A DNA stretch of 64,000 nt from Caballeronia hypogeia (GTDB lineage Bacteria; Pseudomonadota; Gammaproteobacteria; Burkholderiales; Burkholderiaceae). Positions 1-8,569 of the stretch are shown here, piece by piece; position 1 is the stretch's first letter, and the number at the start of each line of letters is the position of its first letter. The position numbers were made by a program, and so were the translations under genes. The notes under the pieces were generated by a model. That model made no database searches and had not been told where the DNA came from. It saw only the letters and a list, made by a program, of their open reading frames with translations. The stretch spans positions 18,819 through 82,818 of the forward strand of contig NZ_FCOA02000032.1 of NCBI RefSeq assembly GCF_001544875.2. The letters are read 5' to 3'.

Positions 1-774
1 GGCCTGATGCGGGATCAGCCAGTCAATGTCGTCGGGCGTGAGTTTGGCCTTGTCGAGCGCTTCGAGCGCGACTTTTTCCAGCACGTTGACCGCGAGTTTG
101 AACACCGCTTGCCCGTCCATGTGCAGGAACGCGCTGCCTTCGACCACGCCGCCGTTCACGTTGCCCGGCGTGCAGAGAATTTCCGAATAGCTGCCGTCCG
201 CGTGCAGCGCGCTCGACAGCACGCCCGGCTCGTCCGACGCCTGCAGGATGACCGCGCCCGCGCCGTCGCCAAACAGCACGCACGTGGTGCGGTCCTTGAA
301 GTCGAGAATGCGCGAGAACGTCTCCGCGCCGACGACAAGCGCCGTGCGGTTCAGACCACTGCGAATGAAGCTGTCCGCCGTCGCCACGCCATAGGCGAAG
401 CCGGAGCACACGGCCTGAACGTCGAAGGCCGCGCCATTGTTCTTGATGCCGAGCTTGTTCTGCAGCAGACAGGCGGTGCTCGGGAACACGAAGTCCGGCG
501 TGGACGTCGCGACGATGATCAGATCGATGCTTTGAGGATCGATGCCCGCCGCTTCGATCGCCTTCTGCGAGGCGATGAGCGCGAGGTCGCTCGTGGTCTG
601 GTTCGGAGCCGCGAAATGGCGTGCGTGAATGCCGGTGCGCGCGACGATCCATTCATCGCTCGTCTCGACGCCCTGCTGGGCGAGACGGTCCGCCAATGCC
701 TGATTCGTGATGCGCTCGGACGGCAGATAGCTGCCGGTGCCCAGCACGCGCGCGTAAAGATTGGATTGAGCCAT
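1..774 (-). CDS. fabH: 3-oxoacyl-ACP synthase III (FabH), C-terminus cut by window edge
   Basis: FabH (KAS III) condenses acetyl-CoA with malonyl-ACP to start fatty acid synthesis in the cytoplasm. 258 codons are visible from the ATG at 774; roughly the last 70 residues lie beyond the window edge. The thiolase-fold active site is readable: the catalytic Cys lies in AVCSGFAYG near residue 123, and the His of WLIPHQA falls at about residue 256, at the very edge. The start overlaps the plsX stop (TAATG), so the two genes are translationally coupled. The order plsX-fabH is standard in proteobacteria. The third active-site residue (Asn) lies outside the window. Confidence 0.96.
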   Translation of the reverse strand, partial: MAQSNLYARVLGTGSYLPSERITNQALADRLAQQGVETSDEWIVARTGIHARHFAAPNQTTSDLALIASQKAIEAAGIDPQSIDLIIVATSTPDFVFPSTACLLQNKLGIKNNGAAFDVQAVCSGFAYGVATADSFIRSGLNRTALVVGAETFSRILDFKDRTTCVLFGDGAGAVILQASDEPGVLSSALHADGSYSEILCTPGNVNGGVVEGSAFLHMDGQAVFKLAVNVLEKVALEALDKAKLTPDDIDWLIPHQA

Positions 775-1922
775 TATGCCTTCGAATGTAGCGCAGTACC
801 GGACTCGCCCGGCGGGTTCGGCTGCGAGTTTGGCTGGGTGGCGGGCTGAACAGCGGGCTGCGGGTTCGACTGATCCGCGGCAGCCGGCGCTTCGGACGCA
901 ACGGTCGCGCGCGCCGCGGGCGCGTTCTCTTCCATCGCGCGCACCAGGCGTTCCAGCACGCCATTTTTGACGGCATCATACCCGCGTTTGATAGCCCACT
1001 CAAACCCGAAGGCCTCGGCCGAACCGTGGCTCTTGATGACGAGTCCGCGCAGGCCGAGCAACGCCGCGCCGTTATATTGCGCGGGATCGACACGCTTCTT
1101 GAAACGCTTGAGAACCGGCAGCGCGACGAGCGCCATCAGCTTGGAAGCCAGGTTGCGGCTGAACTCTTCCTTGATGATGTCGGCGAGCATCTTCGCGAGG
1201 CCTTCGGAGGTCTTCAGCGCGACATTGCCGACGAAGCCGTCGCACACGACGACATCGGTCGTGCCCTTGTAGATGTCGTTTCCTTCCACGTTGCCGTAGA
1301 AGTTGAGCGTGCTCGCGCGCAGCAGCTCGCCCGCGCGCTTGATCGTTTCGTTGCCCTTGATGACTTCTTCGCCGATGTTGAGCAGGCCGATGGTGGGCCG
1401 CTCGCGGCCTTCGATCGCGGAAACGAGCGCATGCCCCATCTCGGCGAACTGCAGCAGATGCTCCGGCTCGCAATCGACATTGGCGCCCAGGTCGAGCACG
1501 GTGGTATAGCCTTTCTGGCTCGGCATCGCGAACGCGATGGCCGGACGCTCGATGCCGGCGAGCGTCTTCAGCACGTAGCGGGACACCGCCATGAGCGCGC
1601 CTGTGTTGCCGGCGGAAATGCAGGTCTGCGCCTCGCCTTCCTTGACGAGATTGAGCGCGACGCGCATCGACGAATCTTTCTTCTTGCGCAGCGCGACTTC
1701 GACCGGGTCGTCCATTGTGACGACTTCGCTCGCGGCAACAACGGAGAGACGTGGCTCTTCGAGAGCCTTGCACTTCTTCAGCTGCGCGCGAATGGCCTGC
1801 TCGATACCGACGAGCATGAGGTGTGCGTCGGGATGCGAGCGCACGAAACTGACGGCGGCGGGAACGGTCACAGCCGGACCGTGGTCGCCTCCCATGCAGT
1901 CGATGGTTATCTTTACAGTCAT
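774..1922 (-). CDS. plsX: phosphate acyltransferase PlsX
   Basis: PlsX makes acyl-phosphate from acyl-ACP, feeding PlsY for phosphatidic acid synthesis; it is a peripheral membrane enzyme. The 382-residue protein opens with VKITIDCMGGDHGP and carries the family motifs SAGNTGALMA and GNVEGNDI. The C-terminal 40 residues are a Pro/Gln/Ala-rich tail without family counterpart and are probably disordered. The ATG at 1922 has no clear Shine-Dalgarno sequence. A terminator-like hairpin lies only about 25 bases upstream, between rpmF and plsX, so expression may depend on read-through. The stop overlaps the fabH start. Confidence 0.96.
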   Translation of the reverse strand: MTVKITIDCMGGDHGPAVTVPAAVSFVRSHPDAHLMLVGIEQAIRAQLKKCKALEEPRLSVVAASEVVTMDDPVEVALRKKKDSSMRVALNLVKEGEAQTCISAGNTGALMAVSRYVLKTLAGIERPAIAFAMPSQKGYTTVLDLGANVDCEPEHLLQFAEMGHALVSAIEGRERPTIGLLNIGEEVIKGNETIKRAGELLRASTLNFYGNVEGNDIYKGTTDVVVCDGFVGNVALKTSEGLAKMLADIIKEEFSRNLASKLMALVALPVLKRFKKRVDPAQYNGAALLGLRGLVIKSHGSAEAFGFEWAIKRGYDAVKNGVLERLVRAMEENAPAARATVASEAPAAADQSNPQPAVQPATQPNSQPNPPGESGTALHSKA

Positions 1923-1945
1923 GGAACGCGACGAATTTCGGGCAC

Positions 1946-1969
1946 AAAAAAGCGGCAGTGAAATGCCGC
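1946..1969 (-). terminator. intrinsic terminator or attenuator between rpmF and plsX
   Basis: On the minus strand GCGGCA and TGCCGC form a 6-bp stem around a 6-nt loop, followed by six T. It sits downstream of the rpmF stop and just upstream of the plsX ATG, so it should reduce read-through from ribosomal protein L32 mRNA into the lipid genes. Confidence 0.7.
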
Positions 1970-2060
1970 CTTCTCGTCGTACCGATAAAGTGTCAAGAGC
2001 GAGTTGCGCCCGGGAGCCCGCAGAACGGACCCGACGGACGCTTCAGGCGTCGACGAACGC

Positions 2061-2240
2061 TTAGTCGTTCTTCGTCTTGACGACTTTCTTGCCACGATAG
2101 TAGCCGTTCGGGCTCACGTGGTGACGCAGATGCACTTCGCCCGTGCTCGGCTCGACGGCCAGGGGAGCGCCCGTCAGGAAGTCGTGGGAACGGTGCATGC
2201 CGCGCTTCGACGGCGACTTCTTGTTTTGCTGAACTGCCAT
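2061..2240 (-). CDS. rpmF: 50S ribosomal protein L32
   Basis: L32 is a small basic protein of the large ribosomal subunit. This 59-residue gene is too short for many ORF filters. It begins MAVQQNKKSPSKRGMHRSHD and has the conserved GEVHLRHHVSPNGYYRGKKV segment. It has no Cys residues, so it is the zinc-free type seen in most proteobacteria. It follows yceD, as in E. coli, and precedes plsX, from which it is separated by a terminator-like hairpin. The start is fixed by the universally conserved N-terminus. Confidence 0.97.
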   Translation of the reverse strand: MAVQQNKKSPSKRGMHRSHDFLTGAPLAVEPSTGEVHLRHHVSPNGYYRGKKVVKTKND

Positions 2241-2359
2241 GATTACTCCAGAAAAATTTTGCGAATTCTAACACAGCCCGATCCGCCGACAGCCCTCGGC
2301 CGTTCGGCCATCGGGTGCGCACATCGCGCTACCAGTTTGTTGCGTGCTACAAAATCAAT

Positions 2360-2992
2360 TCAGTGCTTCTTGCCGTCCGGACCACCCTGTTTGAGCTTCT
2401 CCAGCACGGCAAACGGATTCGGCTTTTCTTCCTCTTCCGCCGCACCGCTTTCATCCGGCTCGTCGCCCGCCTCGTCCGAACCTCCCGCGAGCAGGCTTTC
2501 ATGCACCTCGGGACACACGTTGTGCTTCGGCACGAGCGGCAAGGACAACAACAACTCCTCTTCGATCAAGTCGACGAGATCGAACTGGCGCGAGCCCACG
2601 ATCACTTCGACTTCATCGTCGTCGAGCGGAAATTCGTCCGCTTCTTCTTCCGTCGCAACGATCCGATAAGTTGCATCGACATCGAGATGCTGCGAGTACG
2701 ACTGAAGACAGCGCTGGCACGTGAGCCACACCGAGCCGTGCACCGCGAGACGCAGATATGGCTGCGGCGCTTCCGCGCCGTCGTCCTGCAGCTCCGGCTG
2801 GGTCGAGCCCTCGCCCTGCCAGGTGAACACGGTGTCGCGATCTGGCGCATCGACCGGCACTTCGGCTAACATGCGCGGCATCTGCGACACGCGCAGCGCG
2901 CCCGCTGCCTGCCTGCCGCTCTTGGCGAAGTCGTAAAGGTCGAGCGCGCGCGGATCGGCGGGGCTCGCAGGTTTGCCAGGATTCTGAGTCAT
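2360..2992 (-). CDS. yceD: YceD/DUF177 family protein (23S rRNA accumulation)
   Basis: The 210-residue protein matches the YceD (DUF177) family, which in E. coli affects 23S rRNA accumulation and is always found beside rpmF. The family Cys pair is visible as CQRC (residues 92 and 95), followed by an acidic C-terminal half containing a later conserved CPEVHESL. Acidic runs such as EEELLLSLPLVP and a Lys/Gly end are typical of the family. It is the first gene of a minus-strand run yceD-rpmF-plsX-fabH, with a good sigma-70 promoter at 3229-3257. The biochemical role is not established. Confidence 0.9.
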   Translation of the reverse strand: MTQNPGKPASPADPRALDLYDFAKSGRQAAGALRVSQMPRMLAEVPVDAPDRDTVFTWQGEGSTQPELQDDGAEAPQPYLRLAVHGSVWLTCQRCLQSYSQHLDVDATYRIVATEEEADEFPLDDDEVEVIVGSRQFDLVDLIEEELLLSLPLVPKHNVCPEVHESLLAGGSDEAGDEPDESGAAEEEEKPNPFAVLEKLKQGGPDGKKH

Positions 2993-3317
2993 GTGCGCTC
3001 CTGCATGTGCCGTAGTTGTTCTGGCTTTTTCAAGCGGATGGCGGGACTGCCTCGATTCAACCGGGCAGAGATGCTTCAGTATGCACCGCCCGCCGCGTGA
3101 AATCAGGCGTGGCTTGCCCGGATTTGCGCCAAGCCACGAATCGTGGTGAGCGTTACCGGGTTGCCTCGAGCTTGCCTCCAGGGCCGTCAGACGGACCTAC
3201 GGCTTCGCCAACCGATGAAAAGCCCAAAATCATATCGGCTTTGTTCTTTCGAGTCAAATACTTAAGGGCTTGCCCGTCGCCCGTCGTTTTTACATCCATT
3301 TTTGCTGATTCCGCGTT
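2993..3317. other. intergenic region between divergent yceD and maf
   Basis: This 325-base gene-free gap holds the minus-strand sigma-70 promoter at 3229-3257 for the yceD operon and must also contain the promoter for the plus-strand maf gene. I see no ORF with coding character and no RNA gene. Confidence 0.6.
3229..3257 (-). promoter_or_regulatory. sigma-70 promoter of the yceD-rpmF-plsX-fabH operon
   Basis: Read on the minus strand, TTGACT (-35, 3252-3257) and TATGAT (-10, 3229-3234) are 17 bases apart. The predicted transcript start is near 3222, leaving a leader of about 230 bases before yceD. Confidence 0.75.
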
Positions 3318-3935
3318 ATGTCCGATGCTCCAAACACATCACCGCGCCTGATTCTGGCGTCCAGCTCACCCTACCGGCGCGAGCTGCTCGGGCGCCTGCG
3401 CGTGCCGTTCGATGTCGTTTCGCCCGATATCGACGAAACCCCGCTCGACGGCGAAACGCCGCAAGCGACGGCCGTGCGGCTCTCGATAGCCAAGGCGCGC
3501 GCGGTGGCCGCGGGCGTCGATGAACCGTCGGGCGCGCTCGTGATCGGCTCCGATCAGGTCGCGACCTTCGACGGCCAGCAGATCGGCAAGCCCGGAACGC
3601 ACGAGAAGGCCTTCGCGCAGCTTCAGGCAATGCGTGGTCGCAGCGTCGAATTCCATAGCGCGCTGTGTCTGTTCGACAGCCGCACGGGCGATGCGCAATC
3701 CGCCGATATCGTCACGCGTGTGCGTTTTCGGCGCTATTCGGACGCGCAGATCGAAACCTACCTGCGCGCCGAAACGCCCTACGACTGCGCCGGCAGCGCG
3801 AAAGCCGAAGGCCTGGGCATCGCGCTTCTGGAGGCGATCGAGTCCGACGATCCGACGGCGCTCATCGGTTTGCCGCTCATCGCGCTGACCGGCATGCTCG
3901 CAAACGCCGGATTTCCGGTTCTGGAGGCAGCATGA
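3318..3935 (+). CDS. Maf/YceF-type nucleotide pyrophosphatase
   Basis: Maf proteins hydrolyse non-canonical or modified nucleoside triphosphates. The YceF subfamily prefers 7-methyl-GTP. The 205-residue protein shows LILASSSPYRRELL near residues 11-24, the catalytic SDQ motif at 78-80 and the C-terminal substrate region PYDCAGSAKAEGLGI, which is typical of the YceF rather than the YhdE subfamily. The start ATG at 3318 matches the family N-terminus. It overlaps the following methyltransferase gene by four bases (ATGA), so the pair is co-translated. Substrate preference is inferred from the motif only. Confidence 0.92.
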   Translation: MSDAPNTSPRLILASSSPYRRELLGRLRVPFDVVSPDIDETPLDGETPQATAVRLSIAKARAVAAGVDEPSGALVIGSDQVATFDGQQIGKPGTHEKAFAQLQAMRGRSVEFHSALCLFDSRTGDAQSADIVTRVRFRRYSDAQIETYLRAETPYDCAGSAKAEGLGIALLEAIESDDPTALIGLPLIALTGMLANAGFPVLEAA

Positions 3936-4651
3936 GCGGCGTTCTTTATCTGATTCCGAACACGCTGGGCGAAGGCGACGCCGACGCGCTCGCGCATGTG
4001 CTGCCCGAACCGGTGCGAACGCAAGCGGCCGCGCTCGCGTACTACATCGGCGAAAACGCCAAGACGACGCGCGCTTTCCTCAAGAAAGTGGGCACGCAAC
4101 GTCCGATTCAGGAAATCGAGGTGCGCGAGCTGAACGTGAAAACGCCGCCCGCGGAGATCGACAAATTGCTCGCGCCGATCCTCGCCGGCGCCGATGCGGG
4201 CCTCGTGTCCGAAGCCGGCTGCCCCGCCGTGGCCGATCCGGGCGCGCTGCTCGTGCGGCGCGCGCATCAAAAAGGCGTGAAAGTGGTGCCGTTCGTCGGC
4301 CCGAGCTCGATTCTGCTCGCGCTGATGGCTTCGGGCATGAACGGCCAGAGCTTCGCGTTCAATGGGTATCTGCCGGTCGACGCCGCCGAGCGCGGCAAGC
4401 GCCTGCGCGAACTCGAACAACTGTCGCGCAAGGCCAATCAGACGCAGATTTTCATTGAGACGCCCTATCGCAACAAGGCGATGCTCGACACGCTCATCGC
4501 CGCTTGCGCGCCGTCGACGCTGATCTGCGTCGCCGTCGATCTGACGCTGCCGGGAGAGACGATCGTCACGCGCACGGCGGCGGACTGGAAGAAGCAGGCG
4601 GCGCCGGAACTGCACAAGCGTCCGGCGATTTTCCTGCTGCTGGCGTCGTAG
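3932..4651 (+). CDS. SAM-dependent methyltransferase, tetrapyrrole methylase fold (RsmI-related)
   Basis: The 239-residue protein has the tetrapyrrole-methylase fold used by RsmI, the 16S rRNA C1402 ribose methyltransferase. GLVSEAGCPAVADPG and VVPFVGPSSILLALMASG are the family's SAM-binding segments. It is shorter than RsmI (about 286 residues) and lacks its C-terminal extension, so it is a paralogous group common in beta-proteobacteria whose substrate I cannot name. The ATG overlaps the maf stop. It converges on sppA with only three bases between the stop codons. Confidence 0.85.
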   Translation: MSGVLYLIPNTLGEGDADALAHVLPEPVRTQAAALAYYIGENAKTTRAFLKKVGTQRPIQEIEVRELNVKTPPAEIDKLLAPILAGADAGLVSEAGCPAVADPGALLVRRAHQKGVKVVPFVGPSSILLALMASGMNGQSFAFNGYLPVDAAERGKRLRELEQLSRKANQTQIFIETPYRNKAMLDTLIAACAPSTLICVAVDLTLPGETIVTRTAADWKKQAAPELHKRPAIFLLLAS

Positions 4652-4654
4652 CGC

Positions 4655-5617
4655 TCAACGCAAGTGAGGCTTGCCGCCGAGCGTCAGCGCACGCACGGCG
4701 GCATCGCCCACCGATGCGCCGAAGCGCCGCACCACGCGCTCGCTGATGCTCTCCTTCTGCGAATAATCGACGATATCCGGCTGCTTGATGATCTCGCGCG
4801 CCACGTAATTCGCGTCGCCGAAACCGTCCGCTAGACCGAGTTCCACGCTCTTCGCGCCGGTCCAGAACATGCCGGAAAAGAGCTCCGGATCGTCCTTCAG
4901 ACGCTTGCCGCGGCCGAGTTTCACCGCGTCGATGAACTGCGTATGGATCTGATCGAGCATGTCCTGTGCGTGCGCATTCATCGCGGGCGTTTCGGGCGAA
5001 AACGGGTCGAACGCGCCCTTGTTTTCTCCCGACGTGTGCATCCGGCGCTGGATGCCCAGCTTGTCCATGAGGCCCGTGAAGCCGAAGCCGTCCATCAGCA
5101 CGCCGATCGACCCGACGATGCTCGCCCGGTCCACGTAGATCTTGTCCGCCGCCGCCGCGACGTAATAGCCGCCCGACGCGCACATGTCGTCGACGACGAC
5201 ATACAACGGCGTTTTCGGATACTTCGCGCGCAGCCGCCGGATTTCGCCATTGATGATGCCCGCCTGCACCGGACTGCCGCCCGGGCTGTTGATGCGCAGA
5301 ATCACCCCCGCGGTGTTGTCATCCTCGAAGGCGCTTTGCAGCGCGGCGTCGATGTTGTCCGCGCTGGCGTCGCTGTTGGCGGCGATTTCGCCTTGCAGGT
5401 CGATGAGCGCCGTGTGCTTGCCGGCTTTCGCGGCGCGGTCGCCGGTGAAATCGAACACGCCCCACGCGATCAGCGCGATCAGCCCGAGAAACAGAAAGCG
5501 AAAGAAGATGCGCCAGCGCCGCGCTGCGCGCTGCTCGCGAATCGCGGCCATGGCGATGCGTTCGAGCGCCTCGCGCTCCCAGTTGTCGTTGCCGCGCGGC
5601 GGAAGATTGTCGGACAT
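4655..5617 (-). CDS. sppA: S49 family signal peptide peptidase (SppA type)
   Basis: SppA-type enzymes degrade cleaved signal peptides in the membrane. The 320-residue protein is the short (36K-like) form. A cytosolic N-terminus is followed by one membrane helix at about 37-57 and a single S49 protease domain. The catalytic Ser lies in CASGGYYVA (Ser148) and the SPGG oxyanion segment is at about 111-114. The ATG at 5617 was chosen because the frame upstream has no family similarity. It is the last gene of the run rluC-HAD-Rieske-sppA. Confidence 0.92.
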   Translation of the reverse strand: MSDNLPPRGNDNWEREALERIAMAAIREQRAARRWRIFFRFLFLGLIALIAWGVFDFTGDRAAKAGKHTALIDLQGEIAANSDASADNIDAALQSAFEDDNTAGVILRINSPGGSPVQAGIINGEIRRLRAKYPKTPLYVVVDDMCASGGYYVAAAADKIYVDRASIVGSIGVLMDGFGFTGLMDKLGIQRRMHTSGENKGAFDPFSPETPAMNAHAQDMLDQIHTQFIDAVKLGRGKRLKDDPELFSGMFWTGAKSVELGLADGFGDANYVAREIIKQPDIVDYSQKESISERVVRRFGASVGDAAVRALTLGGKPHLR

Positions 5618-5640
5618 GCGTTGTTGTGTGTAAGAGGGAA

Positions 5641-6027
5641 TCAGGCGGGGCGCAATGCGTCGTCGGGCAGCCAGAAGACCGCGCGGCCTTCCGGCGTGTC
5701 GCGCTCTTCGACCTTCACCGGCCGCAGCCGCGCGCCGCGGCAAGGGCCGCCCACGCACTTGCCGGTGTCGGGTTCGTAGATCGCCCCGTGCGTTGCGCAC
5801 ATCAAGTATAGGCCCGAGCTTTCGAAGAACTGCCCCTCGGCCCAGTCGAGCTCCATCGGCACGTGCGCGCAGCGGTTCAGATAGCCGAACGCCTCGCCGC
5901 CGTAGCGCACGAAGAACACGACGGCGTCGCCGCTCGCTTCGGTCGCGTTGACGCGCACGCCCGCGCCGCCATCGACGAGTTCATCCGATGCGCACACGCG
6001 CACGGCATTCTCCGCCGTTTCGCTCAT
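5641..6027 (-). CDS. Rieske [2Fe-2S] ferredoxin-like protein
   Basis: The 128-residue soluble protein is a single Rieske domain. The cluster ligands are readable as Cys53 and His55 (NRCAHVPMEL), and Cys77 and His80 (LMCATHGAIYEP). Such stand-alone proteins carry electrons for oxygenases or protect enzymes, but no oxygenase lies nearby and the partner is unknown. It overlaps the preceding HAD gene by four bases and is 23 bases from sppA, so all are probably one transcript. There is no signal peptide, so it should be cytosolic. Confidence 0.9.
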   Translation of the reverse strand: MSETAENAVRVCASDELVDGGAGVRVNATEASGDAVVFFVRYGGEAFGYLNRCAHVPMELDWAEGQFFESSGLYLMCATHGAIYEPDTGKCVGGPCRGARLRPVKVEERDTPEGRAVFWLPDDALRPA

Positions 6028-6683
6028 GCGTGCTCCCGCAGCCAGCCCGCCAGCGACGCGACGCTGTCCGCGCAGAACTGCGGCTTGAGCGCCGCGAGCG
6101 AATCCGCCGGATGCGCGCCGTAACCGACGCCGACGCCCGCCGCGCCCGCATTGATCGCCATTTGCAGGTCGTGCGTGGTGTCGCCGATCATCACCGTGCG
6201 CGACAGGTCCTGACCGAGCTCGCGCGTGAGTTCATGGAGCATCGCGGGATGCGGCTTCGAGAAGGTTTCGTCGGCGCAGCGCGTGCCGTCGAACGCGCTC
6301 GTCAGACGCGACTCATCCAGCGCGCGATTCAGCCCGACGCGGCTCTTGCCCGTCGCAACGCCGAGAAAATAGCCCTCCCCGCGCAACTCTTGCAGCAGCT
6401 CGCGCACGCCCGAGAACAGTTCGGTTCGCTGGCCCATCGTCAGAAAATGGAAGCGATAGCGCTCGGCAAGACGCGGATAGTCGGATGTGTCGAGCGTCGG
6501 CGCGCAGATCTGCAGCGCGTCCTTGAGGCCCAGGCCAATCACGTAGCTCGCGGATTCATCCGCCGGCACCGGCAGACCCAGGTCGCGGCACGCCGCCTGA
6601 ATGCTGCGCGTGATGTGGACGGTCGAATCCATCAGCGTGCCGTCCCAGTCGAAAACGATCAGATCGAATTGCCGTCGCGCCAT
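6024..6683 (-). CDS. HAD-superfamily hydrolase, phosphoglycolate-phosphatase-like
   Basis: The 219-residue protein has the HAD motifs in order: DWDGT with nucleophile and acid Asp at residues 12-14, the motif II region (VATGKS), the Lys of FSKPHP, and GDTTHD as motif IV. The cap is helical (subclass I), as in Gph and PpaX-like phosphatases. The substrate cannot be read from sequence; phosphoglycolate is a guess from family resemblance. It begins one base after the rluC stop and overlaps the Rieske gene, so it is part of an rluC operon. Confidence 0.9.
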   Translation of the reverse strand: MARRQFDLIVFDWDGTLMDSTVHITRSIQAACRDLGLPVPADESASYVIGLGLKDALQICAPTLDTSDYPRLAERYRFHFLTMGQRTELFSGVRELLQELRGEGYFLGVATGKSRVGLNRALDESRLTSAFDGTRCADETFSKPHPAMLHELTRELGQDLSRTVMIGDTTHDLQMAINAGAAGVGVGYGAHPADSLAALKPQFCADSVASLAGWLREHA

Positions 6684-7682
6684 TTATTCTGTCTCTCGGT
6701 TTTTCAGTTGTTCGATGAACCGTCTGCACTCGGTGGGCAGCGGCGCTTCGAATTGCAGCGGCTCGCCTGTGGCCGGATGCGTGATTTTCAGTCGATATGC
6801 GTGCAAAAACATGCGCTTCAGGCCCGGATTGGACTTCGGACGCGCCAGCTCTTTGTTCAGGGCGAAATCGCCATACTTTGCGTCGCCGACGATCGGCAGG
6901 CCCAGACTCGCTATATGCACGCGAATCTGATGCGTGCGGCCGGTCTTGAGTTCGGCTTCGACCCACGCGTAGTCGTTCCATCGCTCGATCAGATTGAAGA
7001 CCGTGTGTGACGGCAGACCGTTTTCCTGAATGCGCACGCGCCGCTCGCCGTCCGCCGCAACATATTTGTGCAACGGCGCCTTCACGATGCGCCGGCGCCC
7101 CCAGTCGCTTTGCCAGTCGCCGTGGCCGCACGCGTAATAGCGCTTGTCGACTCGATTCTCGCGAATCTGCTCATGAAGATCGACGAGCGCGGCGCGCTTT
7201 TTCGCGAGCATCAGCACGCCGGAGGTCTCGCGATCCAGCCGATGCACCAGTTCGAGGAATTTCGCGTGCGGCCGCGCGTTGCGCAACTGCTCGATCACGC
7301 CGAACGCCACGCCGCTGCCGCCATGCACCGCGACGCCCGAGGGTTTGTCGATGACGATCAGATGCTCGTCTTCGAAGATAATCGGGAACTCGGCGGCGGG
7401 CGCGTTTGAGGAGACCGGCGCCTCGTCGGCTTTCGCGATGCGGATCGGCGGAACCCGCACCAGATCGCCCTGCTCCAGCCGGTACGCGGCATCGATCCGG
7501 CCCTTGTTCACCCGCACTTCGCCGCTGCGGAGAATCCGGTAAATATGGCTTTTGGGGACGCCCTTGCAGACGCGCAGCAAAAAATTGTCGATCCGCTGGC
7601 CGGCGGCGGTTTCGTCGACTTCGATCATCGACGCCTGCTCGCTCGCGACCTGTTTATGGGATGTTTTGCCTAACTCATTCAT
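6684..7682 (-). CDS. rluC: 23S rRNA pseudouridine(955/2504/2580) synthase RluC
   Basis: RluC isomerises three uridines in 23S rRNA. The 332-residue protein has an N-terminal S4 RNA-binding domain (about 27-90: GQRIDNFLLRVCKGVPKSHI) and an RsuA/RluA catalytic domain with catalytic Asp150 in HRLDRETSG. The ATG at 7682 gives a tail of about 25 residues before the S4 domain; an internal Met19 is a possible alternative. A TATATT box lies just upstream on the minus strand. It is divergent from rne, as in E. coli, and the first gene of the rluC-HAD-Rieske-sppA run. Confidence 0.95.
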   Translation of the reverse strand: MNELGKTSHKQVASEQASMIEVDETAAGQRIDNFLLRVCKGVPKSHIYRILRSGEVRVNKGRIDAAYRLEQGDLVRVPPIRIAKADEAPVSSNAPAAEFPIIFEDEHLIVIDKPSGVAVHGGSGVAFGVIEQLRNARPHAKFLELVHRLDRETSGVLMLAKKRAALVDLHEQIRENRVDKRYYACGHGDWQSDWGRRRIVKAPLHKYVAADGERRVRIQENGLPSHTVFNLIERWNDYAWVEAELKTGRTHQIRVHIASLGLPIVGDAKYGDFALNKELARPKSNPGLKRMFLHAYRLKITHPATGEPLQFEAPLPTECRRFIEQLKNRETE

Positions 7683-8569
7683 TCTGAATATAATTTGCGA
7701 ACAGCCTGAAAAGGTCGACGCTTTGGATCAAGCAGCGACCGTGATTGATCAGACTGTATCGGCGCAAGCGATAAACCATTATTTTACTTGCGCCCAAGGT
7801 CGGTTGCTCACCCTGAAAATTGAAGAGCAGCGAGTTGCACGCACGGCGATATCACCGGCAAGGACGGAGCCCACAGGCGCGTTCGGTCGAGTCGATCGCC
7901 GACGGTAACGGATTTTTGGTTAAAAAGAATTTTTATCGGCGAGAAGCGACGGCGTCCGGGCATCAAAACCGGAGGCCAGCCCGAATCGGCCCGGCCATCG
8001 AGCGGGAGAAAAAGGCAAATCGAAGCTCGCCGGTTTTGCGAACAACTGACGGCGTATCGCCGCTGCGCTGATTTCTGCGAAGCGCGACAACGCCGCGATG
8101 AGGCGAGACACGGCCGCGAGCCGACGGGAGCAATCGAGCCCGCGGCCGCGCCGCGCGGCATGGCAGCACGGAAGATCGGTCACGAAGCATCGCGCCGGTT
8201 TGCGCGAGACCGCTCTCTCCCGCGGCCACCGTTGGGAGGGATCAGGCTCTTGCAAAGAGCGCGTGCCGGTTCGGCGCGTCCATTTTGAGACGCGGAACTG
8301 CAGCGCCGCCGTTCATCCTCGCCACGAGCCGCGCGGCTCTCCGGCGCCTCGCAGTTGCTTCGCATGGGCCCCACGGCAAGGCCGCCCTGTTTGGCGGTCC
8401 AAGCCTGCTTTCGGCAATTCTCCCGCCAGAAGTCCCGCTCCAGCGTGCTTTGTGACAACACACAATAAGGCGTGGCACGCCCACCTTCCCGCTTCGCGCG
8501 CGTGACGTTTTCCGTCACTGACGCCGATTCGCAAGATGAAGGAAAGCGGAGCCGCTCTGGAGCCGTTTC
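7683..8569 (+). promoter_or_regulatory. long non-coding rluC-rne intergenic region, candidate rne leader
   Basis: Nearly 890 bases separate rluC and rne and contain no ORF with protein-like composition; the short open frames are Arg/Pro/Ser-rich noise. It must hold divergent promoters. In E. coli the rne mRNA has a 361-nt structured leader through which RNase E represses its own mRNA, so a comparable autoregulatory leader is expected here by analogy. The last bases show a good ribosome site (TCTGGAG, 8 bases before the ATG). I could not fix the promoter by eye. Confidence 0.5.

Noticed and set aside
8450..8465. TTGTG...CACAA inverted repeat in the rne leader
   Set aside because: A short imperfectly placed repeat without other promoter elements nearby; expected by chance at this length.
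8098..8505. 135-codon open frame in the rne leader
   Set aside because: Arg, Pro, Ser and His dominate, no ribosome site and no conserved pattern; better seen as non-coding leader.
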